Origin: Parelaphostrongylus tenuis
Lineage: Eukaryota > Nematoda > Chromadorea > Rhabditida > Metastrongylidae
Assembly (NCBI GenBank): GCA_019055375.1
Contig: JAHQIW010007131.1
Location: 124,001-188,000 of the forward strand
Direction of reading: 5' to 3'
Length of the DNA stretch: 64,000 nt
The notes beneath the pieces were generated by a model that saw nothing but the letters and a program-made list of their open reading frames with translations, was not told the origin of the DNA and did no database searches. Position 1 is the stretch's first letter. Each line of letters begins with the position of its first letter. Of this stretch, positions 1 through 12,075 are shown in pieces. The position numbers and the translations under genes were made by a program.

Positions 1-354
1 GGTGGGCGGAGTCAAAGCGAAGTTCTTGAAGCTATTGAAAACTTGACTTGCTTGATCGCTTTTTGTTGTGGGTGGTTGACGTGGTCTGCCCATGTCTTGC
101 CAACCTGACCAGCTTCAGCAAAAGTGCTTCATCTTGAGAGATATTGACCCAATCGCAAATTTATGTCTTAATCGGATGAAATGTGCACCAATCGCAAAGG
201 AGTGCTCATTGAAGCAGCTCCAGTTCAGTAGATTGTCCAGACTTTTGTGAGCTAACACTGACGCCGTGCCGCCACACGCAAGCGCGACGCGGACATCTAC
301 TTCAGCGAGCACCGTTAGAGTTGGATGAGTGAATATTTGATCTATACAAAGATC

Positions 355-520
355 TTTGTTGGCCTATTGAGCTATGAAGTCAATGCTGCTATCCTTTCAG
401 ACAAGTCTGGTATCAAGTCGCCAACCCAGGGACATGGCAGGCTTGATAAACTTGGATCGCGAGATCGAATTGATGACATTTTGTGCATTGCAGAGCACTT
501 TTAGTCACTGCCTTCAGTTT
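355..520 (-). repeat. tRNA-derived SINE fragment, family A
   Basis: TATCCTTTCAGACAAGTCTGG through GCGAGATCGAATTGATGAC to GCAGAGCACTTTTAGTCACTG matches the head half of family A. The rest of 1-1250 holds no gene that I can support. Confidence 0.55.
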
Positions 521-1359
521 GATCGGAAAACGGTAGTATGAGTGACTGAGGTTGCCTCTCCCCTGATTTCAAATAAAATAATAAACTTCTGATCAGCCGG
601 TGACACTGTCATCACTTTACTGAGCATTCGTTATTATTTTCTAGTTTCCCAAATAATGTCAGTTTGACACTACCAGTCAACTTTTCTGGCTAAATCAATA
701 GGCTTCAAATAAATGAATCAATAAACGGTCAATGACACCTTTCAAAGTAACACAAGAAACATTTGTAGTCGATTTTTGCTTCGTAAACTTTTGAAACTCT
801 TGAACAAAAGAATAGGGAAACTGAACTACTAACCACTGTGACAACTGACAATGAAGTGAGTAATGCTACAATTTGTTTTATTTATGAGATAACAGGAGTT
901 TGTGACCTAAATCTTCGCCTGTAGTTTCGGCGCCTTTGCCCCTTTCGAAGTCGAAAAAAAATGTTATGCTACAACTTGCTTGCAAATACACATCGAAGCG
1001 CCGACAATGTTTGTCCTGCAGCCGATCTTTGCCGTAAAATGTTTATCCACGCCCGAAACACATCCCTAGAATAATCATCAGAATCTTCAGTTGTTTGTCC
1101 AGTTCAGTACATATTGCATAAATGTTTGGTTGTTAATCTCATACATACTCTCTAAGCACAATGCTTGAAAAAAAAGGTCGAATGCACGCGAAATCATCAC
1201 AATGTTAACTAAAGCATATTTATATCTACAAAATATTTTAAGCGTTTAGGCTAAATGCCTGAAAAACCGAATACGGTCGACAGAGAGATCACTTTTAGTG
1301 GAAGTAGAACTCTAACGCAAAAATCTAACCTGATTGTTGCAAGTGCAAAGGAGCCATCG

Positions 1360-1540
1360 TCGAGTGGTTGTGATGCTCGTCGCAGCGAGGCGCTGGCCGA
1401 TCTCCACCCCCTCCCAGCACTCTCCGGCAGTCAGCAACGAATGTCTACATGGAAAGCCGCAGCCAGGCTCTCCTCGACATTGGAAGGAGACGTATTCAAC
1501 CAGTATCTCACAGCGTTCAAGAAGAAGATGAAAAAGTGCT
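1360..1540 (+). repeat. SINE family B copy
   Basis: GATGCTCGTCGCAGCGAGGC, CACTCTCCGGCAGTCAGCAA and GCGTTCAAGAAGAAGATGAA match the family B body in order. The open reading frames here are incidental. Confidence 0.6.
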
Positions 1541-1689
1541 GGATTGCCTCTTTATTACCTTCGCACTATTGTTTCCTTCAGTTTTATTCTATTGAAATTG
1601 GGTTATTGCCAAAAGGCTGTAGTATGCTGTAGAATGTTCTGGTTGCGTTAGCCAGAGGGACATAAAAATGGCACGAGTGCTGCGGGTTA

Positions 1690-2200
1690 ATTAATTGAGA
1701 ATCAAAATGGATCAGCGCCAGTTATGCTCTAATAAGCTTCAAGAGTACAAGTTGGGGACCACTGCAAGGAAGACGACCGAGAAGATTAGCACTGCCTTTG
1801 AGTCAGGCACTACTACTGACCGGACTGTGGGCCACTTGTTCAAGCGCTCATACGAAATTGGCACGAGCCGTCAGCGTCATCCATACTATCGGGACAGCAG
1901 TTATCTTTGCCGAAGACGCCTTGCGTCGAGAGTTGGAAGTGCATCCGGATGTTAGTCTCGCACATTAACGGTAGACACTTCGATACGGTTCCAGCTATCC
2001 AAACGAAATGAGCTACCGCAGAGTAATGTTTTGATGGACCCCTCATGCACTGACCGACCACGATTGGGCTGCCCATGTGACCATCTGCGAAAACAATTTG
2101 CTCTAACAGCACAGCCAGGACTTTCTCAAGTTGATCATCACTGAAGATGAGTCGTGGGTTCTACTACGAAAGCAACACGTTTCATGCTTACTGGCTGCTC
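1690..2200 (+). pseudogene. Degenerate mariner transposase
   Basis: The reading starts MDQRQLCSNKLQEYKLGTTA, a mariner N-terminal helix-turn-helix, and continues to TDRTVGHLFK. After frameshifts and stops, LTDHDWAAHVTICENNLL and LIITEDESWVL follow, the region around the catalytic Asp. The order is that of a mariner-family transposase, but the frame is broken several times and no full element with terminal inverted repeats is seen. Confidence 0.75.
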
Positions 2201-2230
2201 TGTGGCGAAGATTCGTGAACTCAAAAAGAT

Positions 2231-4439
2231 AGGTCAAAACTTATGAGAAAACCTAATATAAGGTAACACCGAATTCCTAGTCACTCAAAAATGAGAAAAA
2301 CGAAGTTGATTCTTTCAAATCATACCTGCTTTACCAGAAGTTCTGATTTTCTTTGCCACTTCCAGACGACACATACCTCACCATTGCACGTTTCATTACA
2401 TCTTAACATAAATTATAAATCTCTTAGTGGAACTTCTGCAGAATCAAACCTACACCAGAACTCGCGACATCTTATGCGCCACAATATGAACAGCTTTGGA
2501 AAACACTACGAAGCTGATAGATTATAGCAATAATTTTTATGCTGCTTTTTCCTTGTAAAAAGGGAACTGTTTGTGGATCAATTAGATGGTATAGGATCAG
2601 TGAGAAAGAACGATTGGATTGTCTTAGACCTAGCAAGCTGAATATTGAGCCATAAAACTCAGACAAGGTCTGTTCTATAAAGGTTTAATTCCTCAAAAGA
2701 TGTAAACTATGTTTTCAAGATAATTGCCATTATTTCAAAAAACTGGCAGTTTTCTGATATCACGTGACTTAAACGTTATCTATAAAATTTGACTTTTAGT
2801 GTGGGGACTGGAGCAGCCACACAGGATTGGAAAAAGACGAGAAAGGGTGACTGCCCAACTGACAAGATCGTAAGATTGAAACACGTGCATCAGGCTCTAT
2901 AAGGCAGCCCTCTTCAATAGACCACTGACATGCGTGGCTTAATAAAATATTTACCCGGCATATAAAATTTTATGCACCTTCCTTTACTACGTTGTTATCG
3001 CTTGTATATCTTGCCGAGGACATATGGTTCAAAGGGTCAGCTTCTGCACTGATTATTCTAATGCATTCGAGGCTGCATGAGCAAGACAGTTTCATAGTGC
3101 CCATATCTTTCACGTCGTGCGAGGACAGATTTAGGCACACACAAACTTTACTTTAGCCCTTTGAGTCCTTTTCAACTCTTCGGTGACACAGAGCACACAT
3201 TTGAGTACATTGGCAATCAAGGAACTTTTCACAGGATACGACTTTTAACCAGAATTTCTTGACTGGAGAGTTCGTTGTTCAACAGCTCGAGAAACGCAGA
3301 GATTAATATTTGTATTGCCTGTGCTTGGTCCACTCAGTGCCTTCTCAGTGCGCTGCACCGGTAAAAAGAAAGTCACGCTTCTCTTCTGGAGTAGTGAGCC
3401 ATTTCCTTGAAATTCGCAGCGGGTATTTCTGCAACTTTTTAGTAAAGTTAAAATGATATAATCATCTTATCGTTGAGAAAGATAGCATTTAACCGGAAAT
3501 ACATCTATGAAGATACTTTTAGTACAAGGAAAGCTCATGCGCTCTGAAATCCTCAACTTTTAATGAGAAAACTGCATTGATAGGATCTCAATGTTTCCCC
3601 AACTCTTAGTGCTCATATCTACAACGATAGAATAAATTCTCTCCTATATTTCTATAGAGGTCTAAGCTCCTGAAGTACACTATTAATCATAAAATTGCTT
3701 AGAGTTATCAATGAACGGGCATAGCATATGGTGTGCAGCAGCATTTCTGGCGAGTAATTTGTTGTTTTTTGATTTTCAAAAATTTTGATAAGATTTTGGT
3801 ATTCTATGGAATGAGAAATATCAAAACAACAGAGTATTCATCAAAGTTTTCTCCACCCAATTTATAGAATTTTATTAACAATTGTGAGCGAAATATTAAT
3901 CGGTGGACATAGCGACCTCAACACACAAAATATTGCAAGTGCAAAAACGTTTCCAAAGCGCGAAGAAAATTCGATATGTAGAGAAAAATCACAACATGAA
4001 GGAACGGGCCTACGTATAAACTGCCAGAGTGGCCGATGTGATATGCATAAATGTCACATTTTCCTGATTTATGATTGCTTTCCATCACTACGCCAGCTAT
4101 TCCTCACATTAGCTTACTTTCACCTCTTTCGGGTGAAAATGCTGAGCAATCATGCTAAGAGACTCTGTCCGTGAGATGAACTGCCATGTGCATCCTTGTT
4201 ACAATACTCACTAACATTTGTAAGCCACGGTGATGCGATAAAGATTTAGGAGAGGCCCAACATAATCGATAGCTAATGAGAAATTACAAATAAGTTTCGG
4301 ATTGAACTGCTTCCTGGATCTCATTGTGATGCAATCTTGAAAACCACGTAGATAATTGCTGGTGCAGAAAACAGAACATCATGTTTAATATTTCAAGGTT
4401 TATTTATTTATTTACATACGAAAAACCCTAAAAATAAAA
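2231..4439. other. No gene seen apart from a hammerhead relic
   Basis: Apart from the hammerhead relic around 2840-2960, this stretch is AT-rich with only short chance frames. I see no exon supported by both splice sites and composition. Confidence 0.5.
2853..2895 (+). ncRNA. Hammerhead ribozyme motif, inactive-looking
   Basis: GCCCAA, CTGACAA, a GATC..GATT stem, GAAA, CACGTG and CA are present. The core G of CUGANGA is changed to A, and the U before the cleavage base is C. It is a decayed copy of the family. Confidence 0.6.
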
Positions 4440-4680
4440 AATAAAATTACTGTGCCAAATAATGTAGAGTGCTACGCAAGAACATTTGCGTCAGCAGGAC
4501 TTCGAACTCAGATTTCACTCTTTCCGGGAGCGTGTGCTAAACTGTTGCACTGCGCGCTCCCGGAAAGCGTAAGATCTGGGTGGAATCCCGGCTGACGCAA
4601 ATGCTCTTGCATAGCACTCTACATTATGGGCATATTATAAGATCATGCCACCTCAAGAGGCGGTCAAATAAATAAATTCC
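4440..4680. repeat. Fold-back element with tRNA-like arms
   Basis: TTTGCGTCAGCAGGACTTCGA at the left returns inverted as ...AATCCCGGCTGACGCAAATG at the right. Each arm ends in CTCTTTCCGGGAGCG or its inverse. The arms resemble the T-arm and acceptor half of a tRNA (GGTTCGAATCCC type). The outer end has a short hairpin (CCACCTCAAGAGGCGG). Confidence 0.7.
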
Positions 4681-5709
4681 GATTAAAAAAATATTGTCCA
4701 TTATTCTAAGATTGGGATCAACAATAAATTTATCACATGTAATGATGCGCTCTGTAAAACATGAATAGTTTGACAGTTAAGCGTAGAGCTCTACTCCTTT
4801 TTCACAAGAAGCTTTGGACCCTTACGTCAATACGAAACAGTTATCGAGTAGTCTTTTAGCTCAGTGCTTTCTACAATTATTGAGCTGACACACACTTTGT
4901 ATGAATGTTTCACTCGGTATTTCACTCCAGTGGATTCGACTCGATGCGATTACGAAGCTCCACATCGCAAAGACGAGCGGCTGTGTATTACCGACTCAAA
5001 TTAACCCGATTCTGATGGGGATGAAGAGGTCGAACCGTTAATTGATCGAATTTTTTATACCAATCTAGTGTTATCTTAAGATTTCAATGGCCAAGTCTTG
5101 TCCATAAAAGCCATACACATTTTCCAATGGTCAGTCTTGGCAAACAAAATATTCTCCTGAAGTGCTTATAATTAATCAAAAGTTTGATTCATGCAATTGC
5201 TTCCACAGATTTTATTTCGTTCACTTTGTTGACGAAGTTTGTTGCAAATAATGAAAAAGCAATAACTCACATGCTATCTGCTAATTACAAAAAGTACAAT
5301 AAAATATTTTTGTGCACAAAGAAATCTCTGCAAGTTGTGGTATCTATGAAAACCATGCCTTTTAGGTGCATGAAATCTTGTTATCGCTGTCATTAGTGTT
5401 CTTTCGCATATCATTTTGTAGAAAATCTCGTTTACAATGTAAGCTCACTGTCCTACAGCTTCGTCAGTTGCACGGCGCCTTCCTTCCGGTTCAGTCAGTT
5501 CCGCGGGGAGATATTCCCCACATAGAGGAACCGGCGTCAAAATATTTACACCTGCCTTTAGGTGAAAAAATAACCCAATGAGAAGTGCTGTACACTTGGT
5601 TGCTTTTTTTTCAGGAATATGGAGACTTGGCTCCTCTGCGCCGTTGCATTTTATTGTATTTTCCATCTAAGAAATCTTTTTCTCCATGGTTCGGAGGCAT
5701 AAATAATAA

Positions 5710-6035
5710 TGAAAGGATCTATTGAATTTTGAGAGTGATTTTGATAAAGCACTCAAAATAAGGTATAATGTGATGAAAATACCAGCCAAAGAGCAATCGA
5801 GTGCGCAAACACTCTGTGTTAGGTGAAAATTTCGCTTGACATAGAGTGTAAAACTTTCGTCTTCGATAACTCTCTATAAGGGAGTAGAGCTCCCGAGAGA
5901 ACTAACTATAAAAATATCAAAAGACGACGGGTTCTGCCCGACTGACGAGTGTGTAAGGACGAAACACGGTATCGGCCTGTACAAGAGCCTTTGCCAGACC
6001 ACATGACAAGTTGGCTTGAATAATAATGAAAAGTT
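5710..6035 (+). mobile_element. Hammerhead-family repeat element
   Basis: This roughly 320 bp unit runs from TGAAAGGATCTATTG through a hairpin around the TAGAGCTCCCG segment and the hammerhead motif (5936-5977), to GACAAGTTGGCTTGAATAAT. The same unit occurs at 11590-12185, 15560-16215, 31410-31680, 38040-38420, 56061-56877 and 60315-60750. No open reading frame is shared by the copies. Confidence 0.8.
5936..5977 (+). ncRNA. Hammerhead ribozyme motif, near intact
   Basis: Stem I GCCCGA, CTGACGA (5942-5948), stem II GTG..GAC and GAAA (5961-5964) are seen. Stem III is CACGGTA, lacking one T compared with intact copies. Stem I 3' strand is TCGGCC. Confidence 0.7.
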
Positions 6036-6069
6036 CGGAGAATATTTCAGCGTTTCTCTTAACTTACAT

Positions 6070-6285
6070 ATGCTTCATGCTTTTATCAGTACCTTCAAAT
6101 GCTTCTGATGCATAAATACTCTCTGTGCCAAGAAATAGAGCTACGCACAATTCTACAATTATAGCCGAGAAACTGATCATGAGAAGTAACATAAAGAAGC
6201 TCAAGAAGTTATAAGCGAAATTCGAATTAATTATGATCAGATAAGAAAAAACGCCCGTCCGAAGTTTGCATGTAAAGGGTGACAT
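6070..6285 (-). CDS. Possible exon of a multi-pass membrane protein
   Basis: The minus-strand reading includes a long hydrophobic segment (FLSFFMLLLMISFSAIIVEL) and ends at CATAT/GTAAGT, a strong donor. Two acceptors (near 6309 and near 6212) are possible. No homology is recognised. It could be the next exon after 7391-7600. Confidence 0.3.
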
Positions 6286-6659
6286 TGTTACGCAAGCTAT
6301 GTAATTGTATGGTTTTTTTGCACAGAATGTTTACGAGATGTTATGCAAAATATGCAAAGAGCACTTATGGGTGAGGTAATAAAATTCTATAGCGCCTAGT
6401 AAAAAAGTGTGTCATCTGTAAATACCACCTTTTCTTGCAGTGCTTAATTTTTTTACATAGAAATTCTATCGTAGACCTTTTCTGGTTTGGCGATAGCTCG
6501 TAAAACCTCAAATGGTCCAAAAAAAGCTGCCCTCTAAATAATTTGCCAATTAGTAATTTGCAACAAACTTCGTCACCAAAAAACACTTTGGAAGAGAGGC
6601 AGTCTAAACGTTCAATGATTGAATTTATTATGACATTACATAAGTTTTAGCACTAGCGA

Positions 6660-7215
6660 AAAAACACAAAAGTTATTAAACAGAAGTAATTGAAAGTGCA
6701 TGATTTTGGTACTCTCCATTTGCACATGTTCTTGTGATCTTTTGGTATACAACAGTCCCATATTTGATTAGAGATGGAGCTGTGGTGAAAAAAATTGCTA
6801 GCTACTCATGCACGAATGGCCCGCTGGGAAAATGCTAGTGAAGCGGAGTGCAAGATTAACCAAGCACCCTGTGGACGGCTCGAGAGCAGCTGGTCTTCCA
6901 GACTGTTATCTTCAGCTTGAAACTTCGCAAACCACTTCCTAGCCGTCGTTTCTACAACCGTATCATCACCCAGCTCCATTAATCTTGTGCGCCGCTTAAT
7001 CAGCATTTTCCCCTACGCGCCATTCGCGTATGAGCAGTAAGTGAATCCGTTCCCAAGACTTTCCATCTTGAAGAAAGTTTAGGCAAGTTGCATATCAAAA
7101 TATTCGCAAGAAGATGAGCGGTTGAAGAATACTAAAATCATGCCATTTCAACTAGTTGTTTTTAGTAAATTTGGTGCTTTTTGCTCTAGTGCCAAAAATT
7201 ATGGAACGACCTAAA
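6660..7215. mobile_element. Head-to-head mariner fold-back
   Basis: The two halves are inverted copies of the 5' end of a mariner element. The left half on plus reads ARWENASEAECKINQA. The right half on minus reads ETTARKWFAKFQAEDNSLED, both mariner N-terminal motifs. The outer ends (TTTTGGTA and GTGCCAAAA motifs) face outward and the centre is near 6880. The catalytic region is absent, so it can only move if helped in trans. Confidence 0.7.
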
Positions 7216-7390
7216 ATTATATTTGCTGAGATCGTTAGTGCAAGGCAGCTAACTCGTAGAAAACATCAAATGTTCATAAGTACTCGGAACAAGGAAGAAT
7301 GAGTGTCAAATAATCTAAGAGACCCTGAATATATAAAGTGACTTTTCTTACGTTAAGAGACAAGTTTAAAAAAATAAGCAGCTCACCTCA

Positions 7391-7600
7391 TGCCACTGTA
7401 TCTACCTTCGCATTGGAAACACTCAAGTGTAGCAATGACACCAATATTGCTAATGGTGAAGAATAACTGAGAAATGAATAGCATCATGTCAGTCGTTGGA
7501 AATCTGAAGACATGAAGCCGTGGAGAAAATAGTGCGTGACACAAGATAATCATTGAAGGCCATTCAGGAAATCCATTCACTTGGATTCGTCTAGACTTGC
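7391..7600 (-). CDS. Possible exon of a multi-pass membrane protein
   Basis: The minus-strand reading has two hydrophobic stretches (MIILCHALFSPRLHVF; then MMLFISQLFFTISNIGVIA), followed by a Cys-containing segment (ECFQCEGRYSG) and a GGCATGAG/GTGAGC donor. It resembles chemoreceptor-type or other polytopic proteins in composition, but no family motif is recognised. It may belong with the hydrophobic reading at 6070-6285. Confidence 0.35.
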
Positions 7601-7619
7601 CAAGCAATTTAGCACATCA

Positions 7620-9811
7620 CGAGCATCGACGACAGAAACGATTTGAAAGTCAATTGGACTGATAGAAAAAAAAGACATTTCCAATAATGAGAAAGATAAA
7701 TGAACCATGTAAAGTAGTGGAGAACGAATGCTTATGTTACAAAGTCTTTATGAGGTTGGTATAAGAGCTCGTTAGTTGAGTTACAGACGAGTAAAACTTC
7801 TTTAGAAACTCCGTATTGGCTAAAACTACTCAGAACGTTTCATTATTATTTATTCTTTGTTAACGAGCATCATTCAACACTTTCATTCTCATTTATTTCT
7901 ACATAATCCGTCATCACAATGAACTGTGCGAATCCCAGCACTTCTTGCATTTCATTCATTTTCTTGCACACATCCTCCACAAAGATCTTCAAACATGTAA
8001 CATGTCGCCTCGGCTTCTGTTTGAAATTCGTTTTCTTTTCAAACATTGTAAATTGCTGATCGAGACGACTCTGCTTGCAATCTTTGAAGTAGCCAAACTG
8101 AGGCGTTTTCCAAAGCTACCAGTTATTTGATTACAAGGGGTGTTAGGTATGGGTTCGGAACTAGCGCTTTGTTTTCACTTTGCTTCCTGTGAATCACTAG
8201 CCACTGCGATACCTCGTCCCATCCAGCACTTATCAAGTGCAAATTGTTGCCACTAGAGATATGGTGATTTTTTTAATCTAAAATTTGAAACCTTGTTTGA
8301 ATATAACGATAACAAAAGTGCAGTGCATAAAAATCTCTAATCTTTGAGTCTCCCTAAGGAGATCAGAGACAAATTTGAGTCAAGCACTACGAGCTCTAGT
8401 GTCGTAGCATTTGTAGCGTTTTTTTCTACTGGAATAGGATAAATGTCTCATTGAAAGATTGAGTAAAGTGAGCATTTTCAACGATGAGTTATCCCATTAA
8501 ATCGACAAGGAGTGAATCAGCTATCTGAAGTCGAGGATGATTTGAATAAATATGACAGTAGGCAAGATTTTTGATGGCTCATTGCTACTGATATTGACTT
8601 GCTACAAGAAGAAAATAGCGATAACAAAAGTGCACTCTTTTGTTGAGGTGATAGGCGATGACCACAAATCTCTTGAGTAGCACTAAGGTGAATATCTAGC
8701 TTTATGTATAGAACTGTTGCGATAGGTCGTCCTCAAATACTCTCAAATGCGCTATTTTTCCTTATTACTTTTCTGGCGTATTTTCTAAGGATGACAAATT
8801 CCCTCGAAAAACAAACAACGAAAATACTGCCTAATCACTCCACTGATATAAATAATACGCATTTTGACCAAAATCTCAGTACTGCTGATTGCCGGTTGAA
8901 CTGTAGAAGATATGTCTATTAACACGCACCAGGTCATTATTCGAGTTCTCCTCGTCTCAGCTAAGCCTTCTAATACTCCAGAGTTGAGAAATTAGTGATA
9001 GACTTATTTGAAAAGTTCTACCTGATCCACCATGGTAGAAGATTGCTATTGGAAAGATCTGAGGCCTATATAACTGAGCCACAACGAGAATAAATTCTAC
9101 CAACATTTAATCACATTGAAGAAGAAAGCAACGTCGTTACGTGGTAGCGCAAAACCCCTGCAGAACCATACGAGTAAAATGCACGATGATGGACTCAAAT
9201 GATTCACGTAAAAAGATTCGGTAAAATTCACATCTCGACCATAAATTATTTTATGATGCTTGACTGTAAGAAGAAGATTAACTGATGAAGCATAGAGCTT
9301 CTTGCATCGATTGATCTCCGAGTGATGCGTGATACGTTCGACACCGTCAAGCATCGTAGTGGTGAGTGACTGTATATGTGGTCCATACAAGTGACCTCGT
9401 GGTGACCCACCGTGTATAGAGTCATTGCTACTTTTCCCCTAGACAAGTGTGTTACTAATTTGCCGAACTCCGAGGTAAGCAGGCCTTGATAAATTCGAAT
9501 CGCGGTCGTGAATCAACGACCACCTATCTATTAAGGGGCACGTCTAGCCACCGCGGTTCATGCTTTTCAAGGAAATGATTAGCAAGACTGATCCAAGTAA
9601 AAAGCCGCTATTTTTGCTCTTCTTAATATAACTGGTAATGAGTTATATAACGTGAAAGCCATTTATACCAAGCAATATTTTCTATGTTTACAGTAATCCA
9701 TTCTTTCTTAGCTTAGAGTTTTCCCCTTAAGCATTGCCGCTAAATTCAGTGTTCGCGTGCATCAAAATGTTAGAAGTGTGTTTTTTTAGATTCGTCAGAA
9801 GTTAGCGTACC
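7620..9811. other. No supported gene
   Basis: A fragment related to SINE B lies near 8025-8120 and a SINE-like scrap near 9470-9540. Otherwise only short frames. Confidence 0.45.
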
Positions 9812-9952
9812 TAAGAGAATTGAGTGGTGAGCAAAAACATGGCCTCAGGCGGGAATCAAACCCGCGTTCCATCCAAACCGCTGACGCGCGCTACTACCAC
9901 TACACCACCGAGGCACATTTGTTTTTGCTCACCACTCAGTTTTCTTAGGTAT
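9812..9952. repeat. tRNA-like element with flanking inverted repeats
   Basis: A 73 bp tRNA-like sequence on minus (9842-9914) has acceptor GCCTCGG/CTGAGGC, A-box-like TGGTGTAGTGGTAG and B-box-like GGTTTGATTCCC. It sits between inverted flanks (GAGTGGTGAGCAAAAAC and its inverse). It is one arm of the fold-back family. A functional tRNA gene is unlikely. Confidence 0.6.
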
Positions 9953-11589
9953 ATAAGTAACATCATAATGCTGCTAAAAAAAGCAGTAAAAGTACAGAAT
10001 TCCTGAGTATCAAATCAGAAATTAGTGTCAGAGCAGCAATTTCATATTTCCTGCTTATGTCCTCGAAAATTCGATTCCAAAATGAATTACAATTTGAATT
10101 TCTTCCTCTACACATAAACGCGTGCTGTGCAGGTGTTGGAGGTGTCTTATAGTACAAGCTGAATATTCCGTCATTGGTTCAAGTCCCGTGCTGCAAGTTT
10201 CCTTAAGGCTTCCAGCCTTTAGGGATCGGCAAGGTAGCGGACTTGTCTGACAAGTTGTACTTTGGTAGGCCACTGCATGTCATTCTATAGAAGAAATAAG
10301 CATTTAGTCACTTTTGCACAGACTTGTCAAAGTCGAGTGTATGAAGCATCCTTCATTAATGGGGTAGGCCGCACGTTTTATCACCACTTCGCTTTCGCGC
10401 TTTGAAAATATAAAACAAACACATAAGGATGATGATAAGGACTCCAACTGCTTAACAATTCGCTGGCGAAAATGAGTAGTGGTAACATTTGGGTGCTGTT
10501 CTAGGAATCCTTTTTCCCTTTCAGTTAGAATCAACATCAAAGGAAAAGGTGAAAACATCAGAGAAAATGAGCTTACGACAACATTTATCACAGTCATCCG
10601 TTAATGAACAGTATCATGTGAAAGGGGATAATAGAGAAAATGATAAGCATTCAAGGTAATTCGTTGACTTGAGTAAATGAGAATCCCGTTGTCTACTTAG
10701 TTCTAAGCTGATTACTTCAGCAATTCCCGTGAATTGGAAATAGAACGCCATGTTTCAATTAAAAGCACACACTCGCAAACGAGTTGATGACGTTCCTCAA
10801 TACCCTGGGGAGATGCTGTCTCCCAGAGTTGGCTCTGAGCAGCTACTTTTGTCGTGTGAGTAGAAACATTTCCTTATAATTTATTTTACAGCTGGATGCG
10901 CACATTAGAGGAATTGGAGGTACGGAGGTTACCTAAATGTATATTATTCATGTCAGACTTAAGCCACATGGTGATACCAACCCATTCGAGATCGCATGGG
11001 CAATAAACTGCCCAGTGCAAAGTGAGCTAAAGATTGCGCGCGAAGTCGACAAGTCGACCAACAAGCATCATGAAGTAGAACACAATATTCTCCACAAATA
11101 GTCATATTTTGAATACGTTCTGATTATATCTGCTGTATTAGGCATCGTGCCTATAGGTTTTGTTAGAGATAGGGGAACGTCACACGTATTCCCAGAGACC
11201 TATTAACATCGTATCCAAAAATTTCATCAGAAGCGAACAAGAGACGACGTCTCCGCTATATCCAGCAACTCAGCCCTACAGATTGCGCATATAAGCCCTC
11301 ATTTTCACTCCAGAGATGCTTTGAATGCGACACCCGGTTGCCTCCACAAATAGAGTTTCCCGGCCCCTCACGCCTCTGAACGCATCATGCCTTTATGGAG
11401 AGAACGAGTTGCACGAACGATACAAACGATGATGATGCGATATGATCGCTCTCTTCGTCTTGTTACGATCGTCATGTAACTAATTCGCTTTGTTGATCGT
11501 ACACAGTTAAATTACCCAAGATTCGTTACCATTGATAAATGGTTGCTCATTGTCACTGCTACCGTTTCAACAATGATAGGTTGTTTTTG
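9953..11589. other. No supported gene
   Basis: A minus frame at 10304-10597 has some protein-like sequence (EREKGFLEQHPNVTTTHFR), but no matching donor or partner exon was found. Nothing else stands out. Confidence 0.4.
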
Positions 11590-11638
11590 TTATTATTTGA
11601 GTCAACTTGTCATGTGGTCTGGTAAGAGCTCTTGTACA

Positions 11639-11682
11639 GCCCAATACACGTGTTTTCGTCCTTACACACTCGTCAGTCGGGC
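11639..11682 (-). ncRNA. Hammerhead ribozyme motif, one extra A
   Basis: The minus strand gives GCCCGA, CTGACGA, GTGTGTAAGGAC, G-AAAA (one A more than the GAAA core), CACGTG, TA, TTGGGC. All else in the core is conserved. Confidence 0.7.
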
Positions 11683-12032
11683 AGAACCCGTCGTCTTGCC
11701 GATCTTTTTATAGTCAGTTCTCTTAGGAGCCCGGCTCTCCCTACAGAGAGTTATTAAAACGAACGTTTTACACTCTGTGTCAAGTGAAATTTTCACCTAA
11801 CACAGAGTGTTGTATACTCGATTGCTCTTTGGCTGGTATTTTTTATCATATTATACCTTCATTTCGAGTGTTTTGTTAAGACCACGCTCAAATTTCAATA
11901 GATCCTTTCATTATTATTTGAGCCAACTTGTCGAGTGTAGAGTGTAAAACGTTCGTCTTCGATAACTCTCATTAGCGAGAGTAGGGCTCCCGAGAGAACT
12001 GACTAGAAAAAGATCGAATGACAACGGGTTCT

Positions 12033-12075
12033 GCCCGACTGACGAGTCTATAAGGACGAAACACGTGTATCGCGC
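12033..12075 (+). ncRNA. Hammerhead ribozyme motif, core intact
   Basis: GCCCGA (stem I), CTGACGA (12039-12045), stem II GTC-TATAAG-GAC, GAAA (12058-12061), CACGTG, TA, TCGCGC. Stem I has one mismatch. Predicted cleavage lies after A12069. Confidence 0.8.

Noticed and set aside
5445..5666. 73-codon minus frame preceded by TTCTTAG (MENTIKCNGAEEPSLH...)
   Set aside because: Possible exon start, but the body has no recognisable features and no linked donor; too weak to list.
9842..9914. Functional tRNA gene
   Set aside because: The cloverleaf is partial, with an oversized anticodon arm, and the same sequence is part of a dispersed inverted repeat.
10304..10597. 97-codon minus-strand frame with partly protein-like sequence
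   Set aside because: No consistent donor and no partner exon; kept only as a note in the gap entry.
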